Positions 1-6,517 of a stretch of DNA of 7,675 bases are shown one piece after another. Position 1 is the stretch's first letter. Each line of letters begins with the position of its first letter. Source of the stretch: an uncultured Clostridia bacterium (GTDB lineage Bacteria > Bacillota > Clostridia > Oscillospirales > Acutalibacteraceae). The translations under genes and the position numbers were made by a program. The stretch lies in the NCBI GenBank assembly GCA_946006915.1, contig CAMFZK010000044.1:1-7675 (forward strand). The letters are read 5' to 3'. The notes under the pieces are model-generated. The model made no database searches. It saw nothing but the letters and a program-made list of their open reading frames with translations, and was not told where the DNA came from.

Positions 1-81
1 CAATAATCCTTTAAAAATCTCAACAAATATCATAAATTTTTTTAAGATTTAATAGTATAAACAAAAGGAAGATGTGTTTTT

Positions 82-1386
82 ATGGTAAAAATTATTTTTA
101 TTTTGGAAAAGTTGATTTCGGGAATGTTTCCCTTTGTGCTTATTGTGGCTGTGGGGGTTTATTTTACGGTTAGAACCGGCGGATATCAGTTTAAAAATTT
201 CGGCAAAAGTTTTAGGGCGTTTTTTGGAAAAAGTGAAACCGAAAAAGGCGGCATAACCCCCTTTTCGGCGGCCTGCAATTCACTTTCGGCAACGGTGGGT
301 ACGGGGAATATTATAGGTGTTTCGGCGGCGCTTAGTTTGGGCGGTGCGGGAGCGGTTTTTTGGATGTGGGTAAGTGCGGTTTTTGCAATGTGCATAAAAT
401 CGGCGGAAATTGTAACGGCGGTTAAATTTAAACAACACAAAAACGGCGAAAACTACGGCGGACCGATGTACTATATAAAAAACGGAATACTTGCGAAAAT
501 TTACGCCGTTTGCGGGGTTTTTGCCTGTATTTTCGGCGGAAATATTATTCAAACCAATTCGGCGGTTATATTTTTGGGGTCCAATCTAAAAATTGCGGTG
601 GGAATTATTCTTACGGTTATTACGGCTTTTGTGGTAATAGGCGGAACTCAAAAAATAAGTAAATTTACATTAAAGGCAGTACCTTTAATGTCGGTTCTTT
701 ACATAACCCTTTGTTTAGGGGTTATTTTAAGTAATATAAGCCGTGTTCCAAACTGTTTTGTAAACATTTTTAAAGGTGCGTTTAACCCCGCTGCAGTCAG
801 CGGTGGAGCGGTTGGTTCGGTTTTAGTTACGGTAATTTCGGGTGCTTCAAAGGGTGTTTTTTCTAACGAAGCGGGACTTGGCACGGCGGGAATGGCTTAT
901 GCCCTAACAGGCGGTGACGATACCGAAACAAAAGGACTTTACGGAATTTTTGAAGTGTTTTTAGATACAATGGTTTTATGCACATTAACGGCATTGACAA
1001 TTCTTTGCAGCGGGGGTATTATAGATTACGGGAACCAAAAAACAGTTCTTATTAAAGAGGCGCTTTATAGTGTCTACGGCGGTTTTTCGGTGTGGATGCT
1101 GTCGGCAATGCTTTTGCTTTTCGGTATTTCAAGCATTATAGGTTGGGCGGTTTACGGAATAAACTGCGGGGAATTTTTGTTTGGCGAAAAGGGAAAGAAA
1201 ATTTTTACCGTTTTATACCCGATATTTTGTATTGCGGGGGCAGTTTTAAAGGTTAAAACAGTTTGGCGGTTTGCAGAATTTTTTAACGGAATAATGGTTA
1301 TAATTAACCTTTATGCTTTGCTTAATTTGGCTGACAATGTTATACCGCTTTTGAAAGGAAATAAAAATGACAGAAAAAAGAATTGA
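82..1386 (+). CDS. Alanine/glycine:cation symporter family protein (AGCS, Na+:alanine symporter)
   Basis: A 434-residue polytopic membrane protein that probably imports alanine or glycine together with Na+ (or H+) across the cytoplasmic membrane. Seen: about ten or eleven hydrophobic segments; the family signature ATVGTGNIIGV at residues 70-80; GPMYY at 127-131; and GVFSNEAGLGTA at 258-269, the most conserved stretch of AGCS carriers. The length is slightly below the usual 440-490 but nothing is missing in the core. The start is preceded by AAAAGGAAG at 63-71 with a 10-base spacer. The last 20 bases overlap the next gene, a peptidase, so the two are probably one transcript; amino-acid uptake beside dipeptide cleavage suggests nitrogen or amino-acid supply (inference). 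The substrate cannot be read from the sequence: alanine, glycine and, in some members, glutamine are all possible. The family call is firm. Confidence 0.93.
   Translation: MVKIIFILEKLISGMFPFVLIVAVGVYFTVRTGGYQFKNFGKSFRAFFGKSETEKGGITPFSAACNSLSATVGTGNIIGVSAALSLGGAGAVFWMWVSAVFAMCIKSAEIVTAVKFKQHKNGENYGGPMYYIKNGILAKIYAVCGVFACIFGGNIIQTNSAVIFLGSNLKIAVGIILTVITAFVVIGGTQKISKFTLKAVPLMSVLYITLCLGVILSNISRVPNCFVNIFKGAFNPAAVSGGAVGSVLVTVISGASKGVFSNEAGLGTAGMAYALTGGDDTETKGLYGIFEVFLDTMVLCTLTALTILCSGGIIDYGNQKTVLIKEALYSVYGGFSVWMLSAMLLLFGISSIIGWAVYGINCGEFLFGEKGKKIFTVLYPIFCIAGAVLKVKTVWRFAEFFNGIMVIINLYALLNLADNVIPLLKGNKNDRKKN
1353..1360 (+). promoter_or_regulatory. Ribosome binding site of the M24 peptidase gene, inside the symporter gene
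   Basis: GAAAGGAA lies 6 bases upstream of the ATG at 1367 and within the last codons of the symporter gene. It fixes the peptidase start and supports translation of the two genes from one mRNA. Confidence 0.7.
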
Positions 1387-2437
1387 AAATTTGCAAAAAT
1401 ATTTAGAAAATAACACGGCGGTTATTTTATTCCAAGGCGCTAACCGCTTTTATTTTTCGGGGTTTACTTCTTCTGCCGGGGCGTTGGTTGTAACTCGGAA
1501 TAACGCATTTTTGTTGGTGGATTTCAGGTATTACGAAAAGGCAAAGAAGACCGTAAATTGGCTTAATGTTTTACTTTGCGAGCGACTCTATGTTCAAATG
1601 GCGGAAATACTTAAAAAAGAGAAGGTTAAAACCGTTTTCCTTGAAACCGAAGACATAAGCGTTGCAAAATTTAAAACACTTTGTGAGAGTTTTTCGGGAA
1701 TAAATTTAAGTGACCAACCCTATATTCAAAATGTAATAAACGGTTTGAGAAGTGTTAAAGACGATGAAGAACTGAAATGTATAACCAAAGCGCAAGAAAT
1801 TACCGATAAAACCTTTAATTATATTTTAGGGCGGTTGGAACCGGGCAGAACCGAAAAAGAAATTGCACTTGAAATGGAATTTTTTATGCGTAAAAACGGC
1901 AGTGAGGGTATTTCGTTTGACACTATTGCAATTTCGGGTAAAAATACTTCTTTGCCTCACGGTGTTCCTACCGACAAAAAAATAGAAAAGGGCGACTTTT
2001 TCACAATGGATTTCGGCGCAAAGTGGGGCGGATACTGTTCGGATATGACAAGAACGGTAGCGATAGGGAATATAACCGAAAAACAGGCGGAAGTCTATAG
2101 CACCGTATTAAAAGCCCAAGAAGAGGCGCTTGAAAATATTAAAGCGAATGTAATTTGCAAAGAAATTGACCGAATATCACGCAATATTATAGACACGGCG
2201 GGGTATAAAGGTTGTTTCGGTCACGGTTTAGGGCATAGTGTGGGAATTGAAATTCACGAAAGTCCTGCCTTTAACACACGTGACGAAACCGTTTTAAAAA
2301 GCGGGACCGTAATTACCGTTGAACCGGGAATTTATTTGGAAAATGAGTTTGGCGTTAGAATTGAGGATATGGTTTATGTTACCGAAAACGGCATTATAAA
2401 CCTTACTAAAAGCCCAAAAGAACTGATAATACTTTAA
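1367..2437 (+). CDS. Xaa-Pro aminopeptidase (M24B family, aminopeptidase P type)
   Basis: A 356-residue cytoplasmic metallopeptidase that removes the N-terminal residue from peptides with proline in second position; the size and family match B. subtilis YqhT. Seen: an N-terminal creatinase-like domain (about 1-125, with NRFYFSGFTSSAGAL near 26-40) and a C-terminal pita-bread catalytic domain (about 130-356). The two-metal site is complete: D215 in MDFGA, D226 in SDMTRT, H290 in GHGLGH, E319 in VEPGIY and E333 in RIEDMV. The probable substrate or proton-shuttle histidines are H198 (PHG) and H297 (EIHES). The start overlaps the symporter by 20 bases. In many Firmicutes this gene lies with efp just upstream of spoIIIAA; here it lies beyond the other end of the operon, on the opposite strand and converging on it. 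It is followed at once by a terminator, with no efp. Closely related prolidases are an alternative, but Xaa-Pro aminopeptidase fits better. Confidence 0.92.
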   Translation: MTEKRIENLQKYLENNTAVILFQGANRFYFSGFTSSAGALVVTRNNAFLLVDFRYYEKAKKTVNWLNVLLCERLYVQMAEILKKEKVKTVFLETEDISVAKFKTLCESFSGINLSDQPYIQNVINGLRSVKDDEELKCITKAQEITDKTFNYILGRLEPGRTEKEIALEMEFFMRKNGSEGISFDTIAISGKNTSLPHGVPTDKKIEKGDFFTMDFGAKWGGYCSDMTRTVAIGNITEKQAEVYSTVLKAQEEALENIKANVICKEIDRISRNIIDTAGYKGCFGHGLGHSVGIEIHESPAFNTRDETVLKSGTVITVEPGIYLENEFGVRIEDMVYVTENGIINLTKSPKELIIL

Positions 2438-2442
2438 ATTAA

Positions 2443-2479
2443 AAAAATCGGTAAAAGCAAAACGCTTTTACCGATTTTT
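2443..2479. terminator. Bidirectional intrinsic terminator between convergent genes
   Basis: A perfect 16-bp inverted repeat: left arm AAAAATCGGTAAAAGC at 2443-2458, loop AAAAC, right arm GCTTTTACCGATTTTT at 2464-2479. The A-rich start and T-rich end give a U-tract on both strands, so it can terminate the peptidase transcript from the left and the Asp23 (and spoIIIA read-through) transcript from the right. It begins 6 bases after the peptidase stop and ends 12 bases before the Asp23-gene stop. Confidence 0.93.
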
Positions 2480-2490
2480 CCACCGTATAA

Positions 2491-2835
2491 TTATTCTTCA
2501 GCCGTAATTGCAATATCCGCAACACTTACGTTAACTTTGGTTACGGCGGTGCCGGTCATGGTTTGAATTTTGTCCTTAATGTTTTCCTGTACCTTTTCGG
2601 AAACGGTTTTAACATTAACACCCTTTGCAACACAAATGCTCACATTTATTTCAATAGCGCCGTTTACATTTTCAACAACAACACCTGTAAGGGGGTTTTT
2701 TGCTTTTAAAGCGCCTTTAAGGTCAATATTTCTTTTGCTGATACCTTTTACACCGTCTACTTCCAAAGCGGCGATTTCTGCCATTTTTCTAATAACTTCG
2801 GTATTGATGGAAAGTTCTGTTTTGTTATCTGACAT
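2491..2835 (-). CDS. Asp23/Gls24 family protein (YqhY-like, DUF322)
   Basis: A 114-residue soluble, cytoplasmic protein of the Asp23 family. Seen: the typical opening INTEVIRKMAEIAALEVDGVKGI at about residues 10-32 (read in two overlapping parts), a central beta-rich stretch VENVNGAIEINVSICVAKG (54-72), then the helix KTVSEKVQENIKDKIQ and a final strand VTKVNVSVADIAI. There is no membrane segment, unlike the AmaP anchor proteins. The start is set by GGAGGT at 2843-2848 with a 7-base spacer. In B. subtilis the paralogue YqhY lies downstream of spoIIIA and accBC and is genetically linked to acetyl-CoA carboxylase; here it directly follows spoIIIAH and is followed by a terminator, so accBC and nusB are absent. 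Its own sigma-A-like promoter implies expression during growth as well. The exact function is unknown; the family call is firm. Confidence 0.9.
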   Translation of the reverse strand: MSDNKTELSINTEVIRKMAEIAALEVDGVKGISKRNIDLKGALKAKNPLTGVVVENVNGAIEINVSICVAKGVNVKTVSEKVQENIKDKIQTMTGTAVTKVNVSVADIAITAEE

Positions 2836-2842
2836 AGGTTTA

Positions 2843-2848
2843 ACCTCC
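2843..2848 (-). promoter_or_regulatory. Strong Shine-Dalgarno site of the Asp23-family gene
   Basis: On the - strand GGAGGT precedes the ATG at 2835 by 7 bases, an optimal arrangement that supports this start and efficient translation. Confidence 0.8.
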
Positions 2849-2870
2849 GTTTAGCATATATTTTTATACT

Positions 2871-2899
2871 ATTATACCACCTAAATGCAAATAACACAA
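2871..2899 (-). promoter_or_regulatory. Sigma-A-type promoter of the Asp23-family gene
   Basis: Read on the - strand: -35-like TTGTGT at 2894-2899, a spacer of exactly 17 bases, and a perfect -10 TATAAT at 2871-2876 preceded by TGG (a partial extended -10). A start site near 2864 would leave a leader of about 30 bases. It lies in the 71-base gap after spoIIIAH. I see no terminator in that gap, so read-through from spoIIIA is also possible. Confidence 0.7.
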
Positions 2900-2906
2900 C
2901 ATATTT

Positions 2907-3437
2907 TTACTTTATGGGGATAATTTTAATTTTGGATAAACCGATGTCGGTCTGGGAAGTTACAATATCCTGAATTTGAAGTGTGTTTGCGGTGGTAAGC
3001 CCTTCGGAAGATATTACAATGTTAATTTCGTCGTCACCTATTATTGCAAGCGACTTTTCAAAACCCTTGGCTTTAAGCAAACTTTCAATATTGTTTTCTT
3101 TTTCCATTCGGTCGGAAATCAGTTGCAGTTTGGCTAAGGTGTCTTTTTTATCCGTTTCACTCAGTTTGCTGTCTTTAAGTGTTTCTTCCACCGTTTCTAT
3201 TGCTTTTTTGCGGTTTTTTTCTCGCTCACTTTTAGCCGATGTAAAATAATCTTCCTCCGCTTTTGCAGATGTTTCGACCGACTGGGATTTACTTGTACTG
3301 TTTACATAGGAAGTTTCCCCTAAATATTTGGTAGAAGAGGGTAGATATTTACTGTTAAGCCATACTGCCGCACCTAATGCTACCAACATCACCGCAACGG
3401 TTAACTGACTTTTTGAAAATACTTTGCCTTTTTTCAT
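2907..3437 (-). CDS. spoIIIAH: Stage III sporulation protein AH (SpoIIIAH)
   Basis: The mother-cell subunit of the channel, known to bind forespore SpoIIQ between the two forespore membranes and to assemble into a ring. Seen: a short basic N-terminus, one membrane segment at about 11-27, a serine/threonine-rich linker (33-60), then the charged helix EDYFTSAKSEREKNRKKA (62-79) and a YscJ/FliF-type ring-building domain to the C-terminus (about 90-176). At 176 residues it is shorter than the B. subtilis protein (218), mostly in the linker. The start is backed by AGGAGGA at 3445-3451, 7 bases upstream and formed by the last codons of spoIIIAG; one base separates the two genes. Last gene of the spoIIIA operon. 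A partner SpoIIQ or its clostridial counterpart is not in this window. Confidence 0.93.
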   Translation of the reverse strand: MKKGKVFSKSQLTVAVMLVALGAAVWLNSKYLPSSTKYLGETSYVNSTSKSQSVETSAKAEEDYFTSAKSEREKNRKKAIETVEETLKDSKLSETDKKDTLAKLQLISDRMEKENNIESLLKAKGFEKSLAIIGDDEINIVISSEGLTTANTLQIQDIVTSQTDIGLSKIKIIPIK

Positions 3438-3438
3438 T

Positions 3439-3966
3439 TTATGTTCCTCCTGCTATAGATACTCTTTTAGATGTAATATTCAAAGCCGCCGTAACGGTGT
3501 TTTGAATTTTTTCGGCAATAAGTTGGTCGTCCCCTCCTTCACATACAATGGCTACACCCCGCACTTCGGGCATACGGGCGGTTACAAGCAATGCGTCTTC
3601 GCTTCCGTCTTTACGTTTAACGGTTATGTATCCCCGTTTGGATTCACTGCTTGAAGCGGAGGTGTCTTTATCGGTTTTATCGGTGTTTGAACCCTCGCTT
3701 ATATCGGCGTATTCGTAAGAAATTCCGCTTTCAAGGGTTACAACAACCGTGGCGTTTTTACTGCCGGTAATACTTTTAACAATTTTTAAAATATCTTTTT
3801 CAAGCGAACGGCGGTATTGCTCCACCGAAATTTGGGGTAAACTGTCGGTTTTTTGGCTTTCGGCTTTATTACCGCCTAAACTTGATAAAAATATAAGCAC
3901 AATTCCCGAAATGCCTAAAATTATAAGTATTTTAGGGTTTTTAAATTTTTTTATTATGTCATTCAT
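3439..3966 (-). CDS. spoIIIAG: Stage III sporulation protein AG (SpoIIIAG)
   Basis: A ring-forming subunit of the SpoIIIA-SpoIIQ channel, anchored in the mother-cell side membrane with its bulk in the intermembrane space. Seen: one membrane segment at about 13-29, then a ring-building domain in two parts: VEQYRRSLEKDILKIVKSI with NATVVVTLESG (48-81), and PEVRGVAIVCEGGDD with a final helix and strand (133-175). Between them lies a Ser/Asp/Lys-rich stretch (about 87-112) where the B. subtilis protein carries its beta-triangle insertion. Length is 175 residues against 229 in B. subtilis. It overlaps the end of spoIIIAF by 8 bases. A possible GAGAGG ribosome site lies 12 bases upstream, so translation is probably helped by coupling. 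Confidence 0.93.
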   Translation of the reverse strand: MNDIIKKFKNPKILIILGISGIVLIFLSSLGGNKAESQKTDSLPQISVEQYRRSLEKDILKIVKSITGSKNATVVVTLESGISYEYADISEGSNTDKTDKDTSASSSESKRGYITVKRKDGSEDALLVTARMPEVRGVAIVCEGGDDQLIAEKIQNTVTAALNITSKRVSIAGGT

Positions 3967-4387
3967 TTATTATTTCAACCTCTCTTGTTTTCACAAGGTC
4001 ACCTAGCACCTTAATTATTTCTTCGCTTTCGCAGTCCGAATTTATTATTACTTTACTAATTACTATGCTGCCGTCGGGCAAATTATCCGTACAAAGGGAT
4101 ATTTCCTTAAAATTTATACCGTTTTTGGTTAATACGTAGGAAAAAACATATTTAGCCGAAGAAATTTCCATCTCCTCGTAATTTTCGGTATTTATTTCGG
4201 GCGGGGTAAAGTTTATGTTGCCTATAAACGGCAGTTTTGCTGCAGAAATAACCATAACCACAAACAAAAGACCGAATATATACTGCAATGGCTTTGAAAG
4301 TTTTCCTTCGGGACAAATTATGTAAAGCGTACCCATTAAAATGCAGGAAACACAAAAGGAAATAAGAATACTGTTTAAACTGTTCAT
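3959..4387 (-). CDS. spoIIIAF: Stage III sporulation protein AF (SpoIIIAF)
   Basis: A channel component with two N-terminal membrane segments (about 5-25 and 34-50) and a soluble C-terminal domain. Seen: the family pattern ICPEGKLSKPLQYIFGLLF around residues 24-42, and a C-terminal region (about 75-142) that fits the ring-building fold reported for this family, ending in KVLGDLVKTREVEII. It is 142 residues long, while the B. subtilis protein has 206; the missing part is the soluble region between membrane and C-terminus. Its ATG overlaps the spoIIIAE stop as ATGA, giving coupled translation, and its own end overlaps spoIIIAG by 8 bases. The identification rests on motif and position together. 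Confidence 0.9.
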   Translation of the reverse strand: MNSLNSILISFCVSCILMGTLYIICPEGKLSKPLQYIFGLLFVVMVISAAKLPFIGNINFTPPEINTENYEEMEISSAKYVFSYVLTKNGINFKEISLCTDNLPDGSIVISKVIINSDCESEEIIKVLGDLVKTREVEIINE

Positions 4388-5499
4388 ACCGTCACCCTAA
4401 TGCTTATTATTACCGTAAGCGAGATTATAAACATAGCACAACTTAAAAGTATTATGCCTATTAGTACCGACAAAACGGTGTCTATGGATTTTAATAATGA
4501 CGAAAGTTTTGAAACCGAAAAAATACCCGACAAAAAAATACCCGCCGCCAACCCTAAACGCCAAAGCAACAGTTCGCAAATAATAGGCAAAAAGAAAAGC
4601 AAACAAACTATAACTCCGTAAATGCCAACCGTGGATTTAAGAAGGGAAATTGACGCCGTTAAAGTACCTAACGCCTCGGAAAGGACACCGCCGGCAACAG
4701 GAACTGCCGAGCCGATTATGAATTTTGCGGTTTTCATTGAAAGATTATCGGCAGAGGAATTAACGGCGGTTTGTATACCTAAAATTCCTACAAACACGGT
4801 AGAAACTAATGAAAGAACCCAAAACACCGTTTTTTTAATGCCTTCGCCAAGTCCCGAGTTATTTAAAAGGGGAGAAACCGAAGAAGAAATACTTACCGCC
4901 AAATATCCGCTGAGTAAGGGTAACAAAACATAATTTGCAATATATATCATTCCGTTTGCGGCGGCAAGTAAAAGCGCACTCATGGAAATGCTTGTGGCGG
5001 TTTTGCCTCCTGCCGCCACAATAGAGGCAAAAACCGGCACAAAACAGGTTATGAAATAACCGCAGTCTTTAAGTGCAGTTACCGATGCTGAAATTAAAGA
5101 AAACAATGGGGTAATAATGAGTGCGGCAACCGACAGTACGGTTATGTAGACTACGGTGGGGTTTATACCGTTTGCCGAGTTACCGGAAAGTGCGGCGGTC
5201 AGCAAAATAACCCCCATAACACACCCAAAGGTTGCAAACTGTTTTTTAAATCCGCCTTTAAAAAAGGAAAAAATGTGCGAAAAAACGGTTTTAAAGTTTA
5301 TACCGTTTACCCAGTCGGTTTCGTATAGATTTATTGAGTTTTCCTCTAAATAATCTTTAATATCTTCGGGTAAATTTTCTCCTAATGTATCCGCACCGCT
5401 CGAGTGTAACTGTTCGGTGTAAATATCGGTTTCAGAAGCGCACACATTTACCGAAAAAACAAAAAGCAAACAAAAACAAACAAATATTTTTTTAATCAT
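4384..5499 (-). CDS. spoIIIAE: Stage III sporulation protein AE (SpoIIIAE)
   Basis: The largest membrane protein of the operon, 371 residues (399 in B. subtilis), thought to form part of the transport core. Seen: a cleavable-looking signal peptide (1-21, basic start, hydrophobic core, Cys-Ala before SETD), an extracytoplasmic stretch containing GADTLGENLPEDIKDYL (35-51), then about eight hydrophobic segments (roughly 91-106, 115-138, 147-163, 172-200, 225-245, 260-282, 291-314 and 341-366). The stretch FIIGSAVPVAGGVLSEALG (260-278) is characteristic of the family. The ATG overlaps the spoIIIAD stop (ATGA) and has no good ribosome site, so coupling is likely. Confidence 0.93.
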   Translation of the reverse strand: MIKKIFVCFCLLFVFSVNVCASETDIYTEQLHSSGADTLGENLPEDIKDYLEENSINLYETDWVNGINFKTVFSHIFSFFKGGFKKQFATFGCVMGVILLTAALSGNSANGINPTVVYITVLSVAALIITPLFSLISASVTALKDCGYFITCFVPVFASIVAAGGKTATSISMSALLLAAANGMIYIANYVLLPLLSGYLAVSISSSVSPLLNNSGLGEGIKKTVFWVLSLVSTVFVGILGIQTAVNSSADNLSMKTAKFIIGSAVPVAGGVLSEALGTLTASISLLKSTVGIYGVIVCLLFFLPIICELLLWRLGLAAGIFLSGIFSVSKLSSLLKSIDTVLSVLIGIILLSCAMFIISLTVIISIRVTV

Positions 5500-5882
5500 T
5501 TTATAAAACCCAAAGCCGTTTCCATAACCGAAATTACAAGCGGAACAGACAAAATAAAAAGTGCGATTTTGCCTGCAAGTTCTGCTTTAGAGGCGAGTGC
5601 CGCTTGTCCTGCATCACGGCAACTGTCTGCCGTAAAGTTGGTAATGTAGCCGATACCCAATGCCTTTAAAGCGGTTTTAAAGTAACTTATATTTATTCCG
5701 TACACTTCTATTTTTTGCTGTAAAACGGTTAATGGAACAATTACGTTTTTAATTAAAAATAAAAGCATTAAAACCGAAGCGAAAACCGAAATTAAAAAGG
5801 CGAACTCATTTCTTTGCCCCTTTAAGATAAGGCAAATAAAGGCGGTTATAAAGCAAATTGCCAAAACTTTTAATACTTCCAT
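5496..5882 (-). CDS. spoIIIAD: Stage III sporulation protein AD (SpoIIIAD)
   Basis: A 128-residue membrane protein (133 in B. subtilis). Seen: hydrophobic segments at about 3-20, 27-50 and 103-120, with a more polar middle stretch YFKTALKALGIGYITNF (67-83) followed by ADSCRDAGQAALASKAELAGK (85-105, read in parts), the hallmark of SpoIIIAC/AD proteins. With SpoIIIAC it is thought to resemble export-gate components of secretion systems (inference from family literature). It starts 2 bases after the spoIIIAC stop and has no clear Shine-Dalgarno site of its own. Confidence 0.93.
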   Translation of the reverse strand: MEVLKVLAICFITAFICLILKGQRNEFAFLISVFASVLMLLFLIKNVIVPLTVLQQKIEVYGINISYFKTALKALGIGYITNFTADSCRDAGQAALASKAELAGKIALFILSVPLVISVMETALGFIK

Positions 5883-5884
5883 TT

Positions 5885-6079
5885 TTAAAGTCCGAATAAA
5901 CTTTTTACGGTTGTAAAAAGTTCCGCCACGGCGTTTACAACCATTAAAAGCACAACAACAAGCCCCGCTAATGTGGTAAGCATTGCCTGTTCTTCCCGTC
6001 CCGAACGGATTAGCACCTGATTTAACACCGTAACAATTATGCCGATAGCGGCAATTTTAAAAATAAAATCTACATCCAT
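5885..6079 (-). CDS. spoIIIAC: Stage III sporulation protein AC (SpoIIIAC)
   Basis: A 64-residue protein with two membrane segments (about 5-22 and 32-54) joined by the conserved polar loop LIRSGREEQAML (23-34). Size and pattern match SpoIIIAC (68 residues in B. subtilis). It is paired with SpoIIIAD in the membrane part of the channel. A GAGG ribosome site overlaps the spoIIIAB stop codon, and the gap between the genes is 9 bases. Confidence 0.93.
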   Translation of the reverse strand: MDVDFIFKIAAIGIIVTVLNQVLIRSGREEQAMLTTLAGLVVVLLMVVNAVAELFTTVKSLFGL

Positions 6080-6088
6080 TTTTTATCC

Positions 6089-6517
6089 TCACATAAAGAA
6101 AATGCAAATAAAAGCACCGCCCCAAAAACCAATGCTTTTGTAAAGTTTAGAAAGTTCACAGTACTTTTTCTCGGCGTCGGTTATCCTATTGTCCAAAAGC
6201 GAAATATAAAGTTCACATCGGTTTATTTCGGCTTCGGTGTCCGACATACCTATATCATTAAAAAAGTTTTCAACTATTTCGGCGTCACTTTTTTCTAAAT
6301 TTGCGTAAATATCCTTAACGTTTTTAAAAGAAACCGAAATCAGTTTATCTATTTCGGTGTCGGTAAGCCGTATTCGTTGTTTTAAATCGGTTATTGCGGT
6401 TTTTAAAGAGACTAATTTCTTAAGCCGTAAATTCAAAGATTCCGATTTTAAAAACCCTAGAATGCTGGTTGTAAAAAGAATTAAACCGAACCCTGAAAGT
6501 TTAAACAGCCCTGTCAC
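6089..6517 (-). CDS. spoIIIAB: Stage III sporulation protein AB (SpoIIIAB), short form
   Basis: A membrane protein of the channel, related in fold to GspF/PilC-type secretion proteins (established for the family). Seen: an N-terminal hydrophobic segment (about 7-22), a charged helical body with LRLKKLVSLKTAITDLKQRI (30-49) and FFNDIGMSDTEAEINRCELY (85-104), and a C-terminal hydrophobic segment GFWGGAFICIFFM (130-142). It has 142 residues against 171 in B. subtilis, so the cytoplasmic helical domain is reduced. The start is GTG, 17 bases inside spoIIIAA, supported by AAGGAAG at 6524-6530 with a 6-base spacer. The assignment uses position, topology and the end motifs; sequence conservation in the middle is low. 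Confidence 0.87.
   Translation of the reverse strand: MTGLFKLSGFGLILFTTSILGFLKSESLNLRLKKLVSLKTAITDLKQRIRLTDTEIDKLISVSFKNVKDIYANLEKSDAEIVENFFNDIGMSDTEAEINRCELYISLLDNRITDAEKKYCELSKLYKSIGFWGGAFICIFFM

Noticed and set aside
15..50. AAATCT/AGATTT inverted repeat near the left edge
   Set aside because: Only 6 bp with a 24-base AT-rich loop; too weak to call a terminator or operator.
53..61. TAGTATAAA as a -10 element for the symporter gene
   Set aside because: No acceptable -35 element at 16-18 bases upstream, and the region is so AT-rich that such matches are common.
2570..2854. 94-codon + strand frame opposite the Asp23-family gene
   Set aside because: A shadow of a well-supported gene; it also runs through that gene's ribosome site and lacks its own.
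4622..4933. 103-codon frame on the + strand opposite spoIIIAE
   Set aside because: It is antisense to a clear membrane-protein gene, with no ribosome site and a composition expected from the complement of hydrophobic codons.
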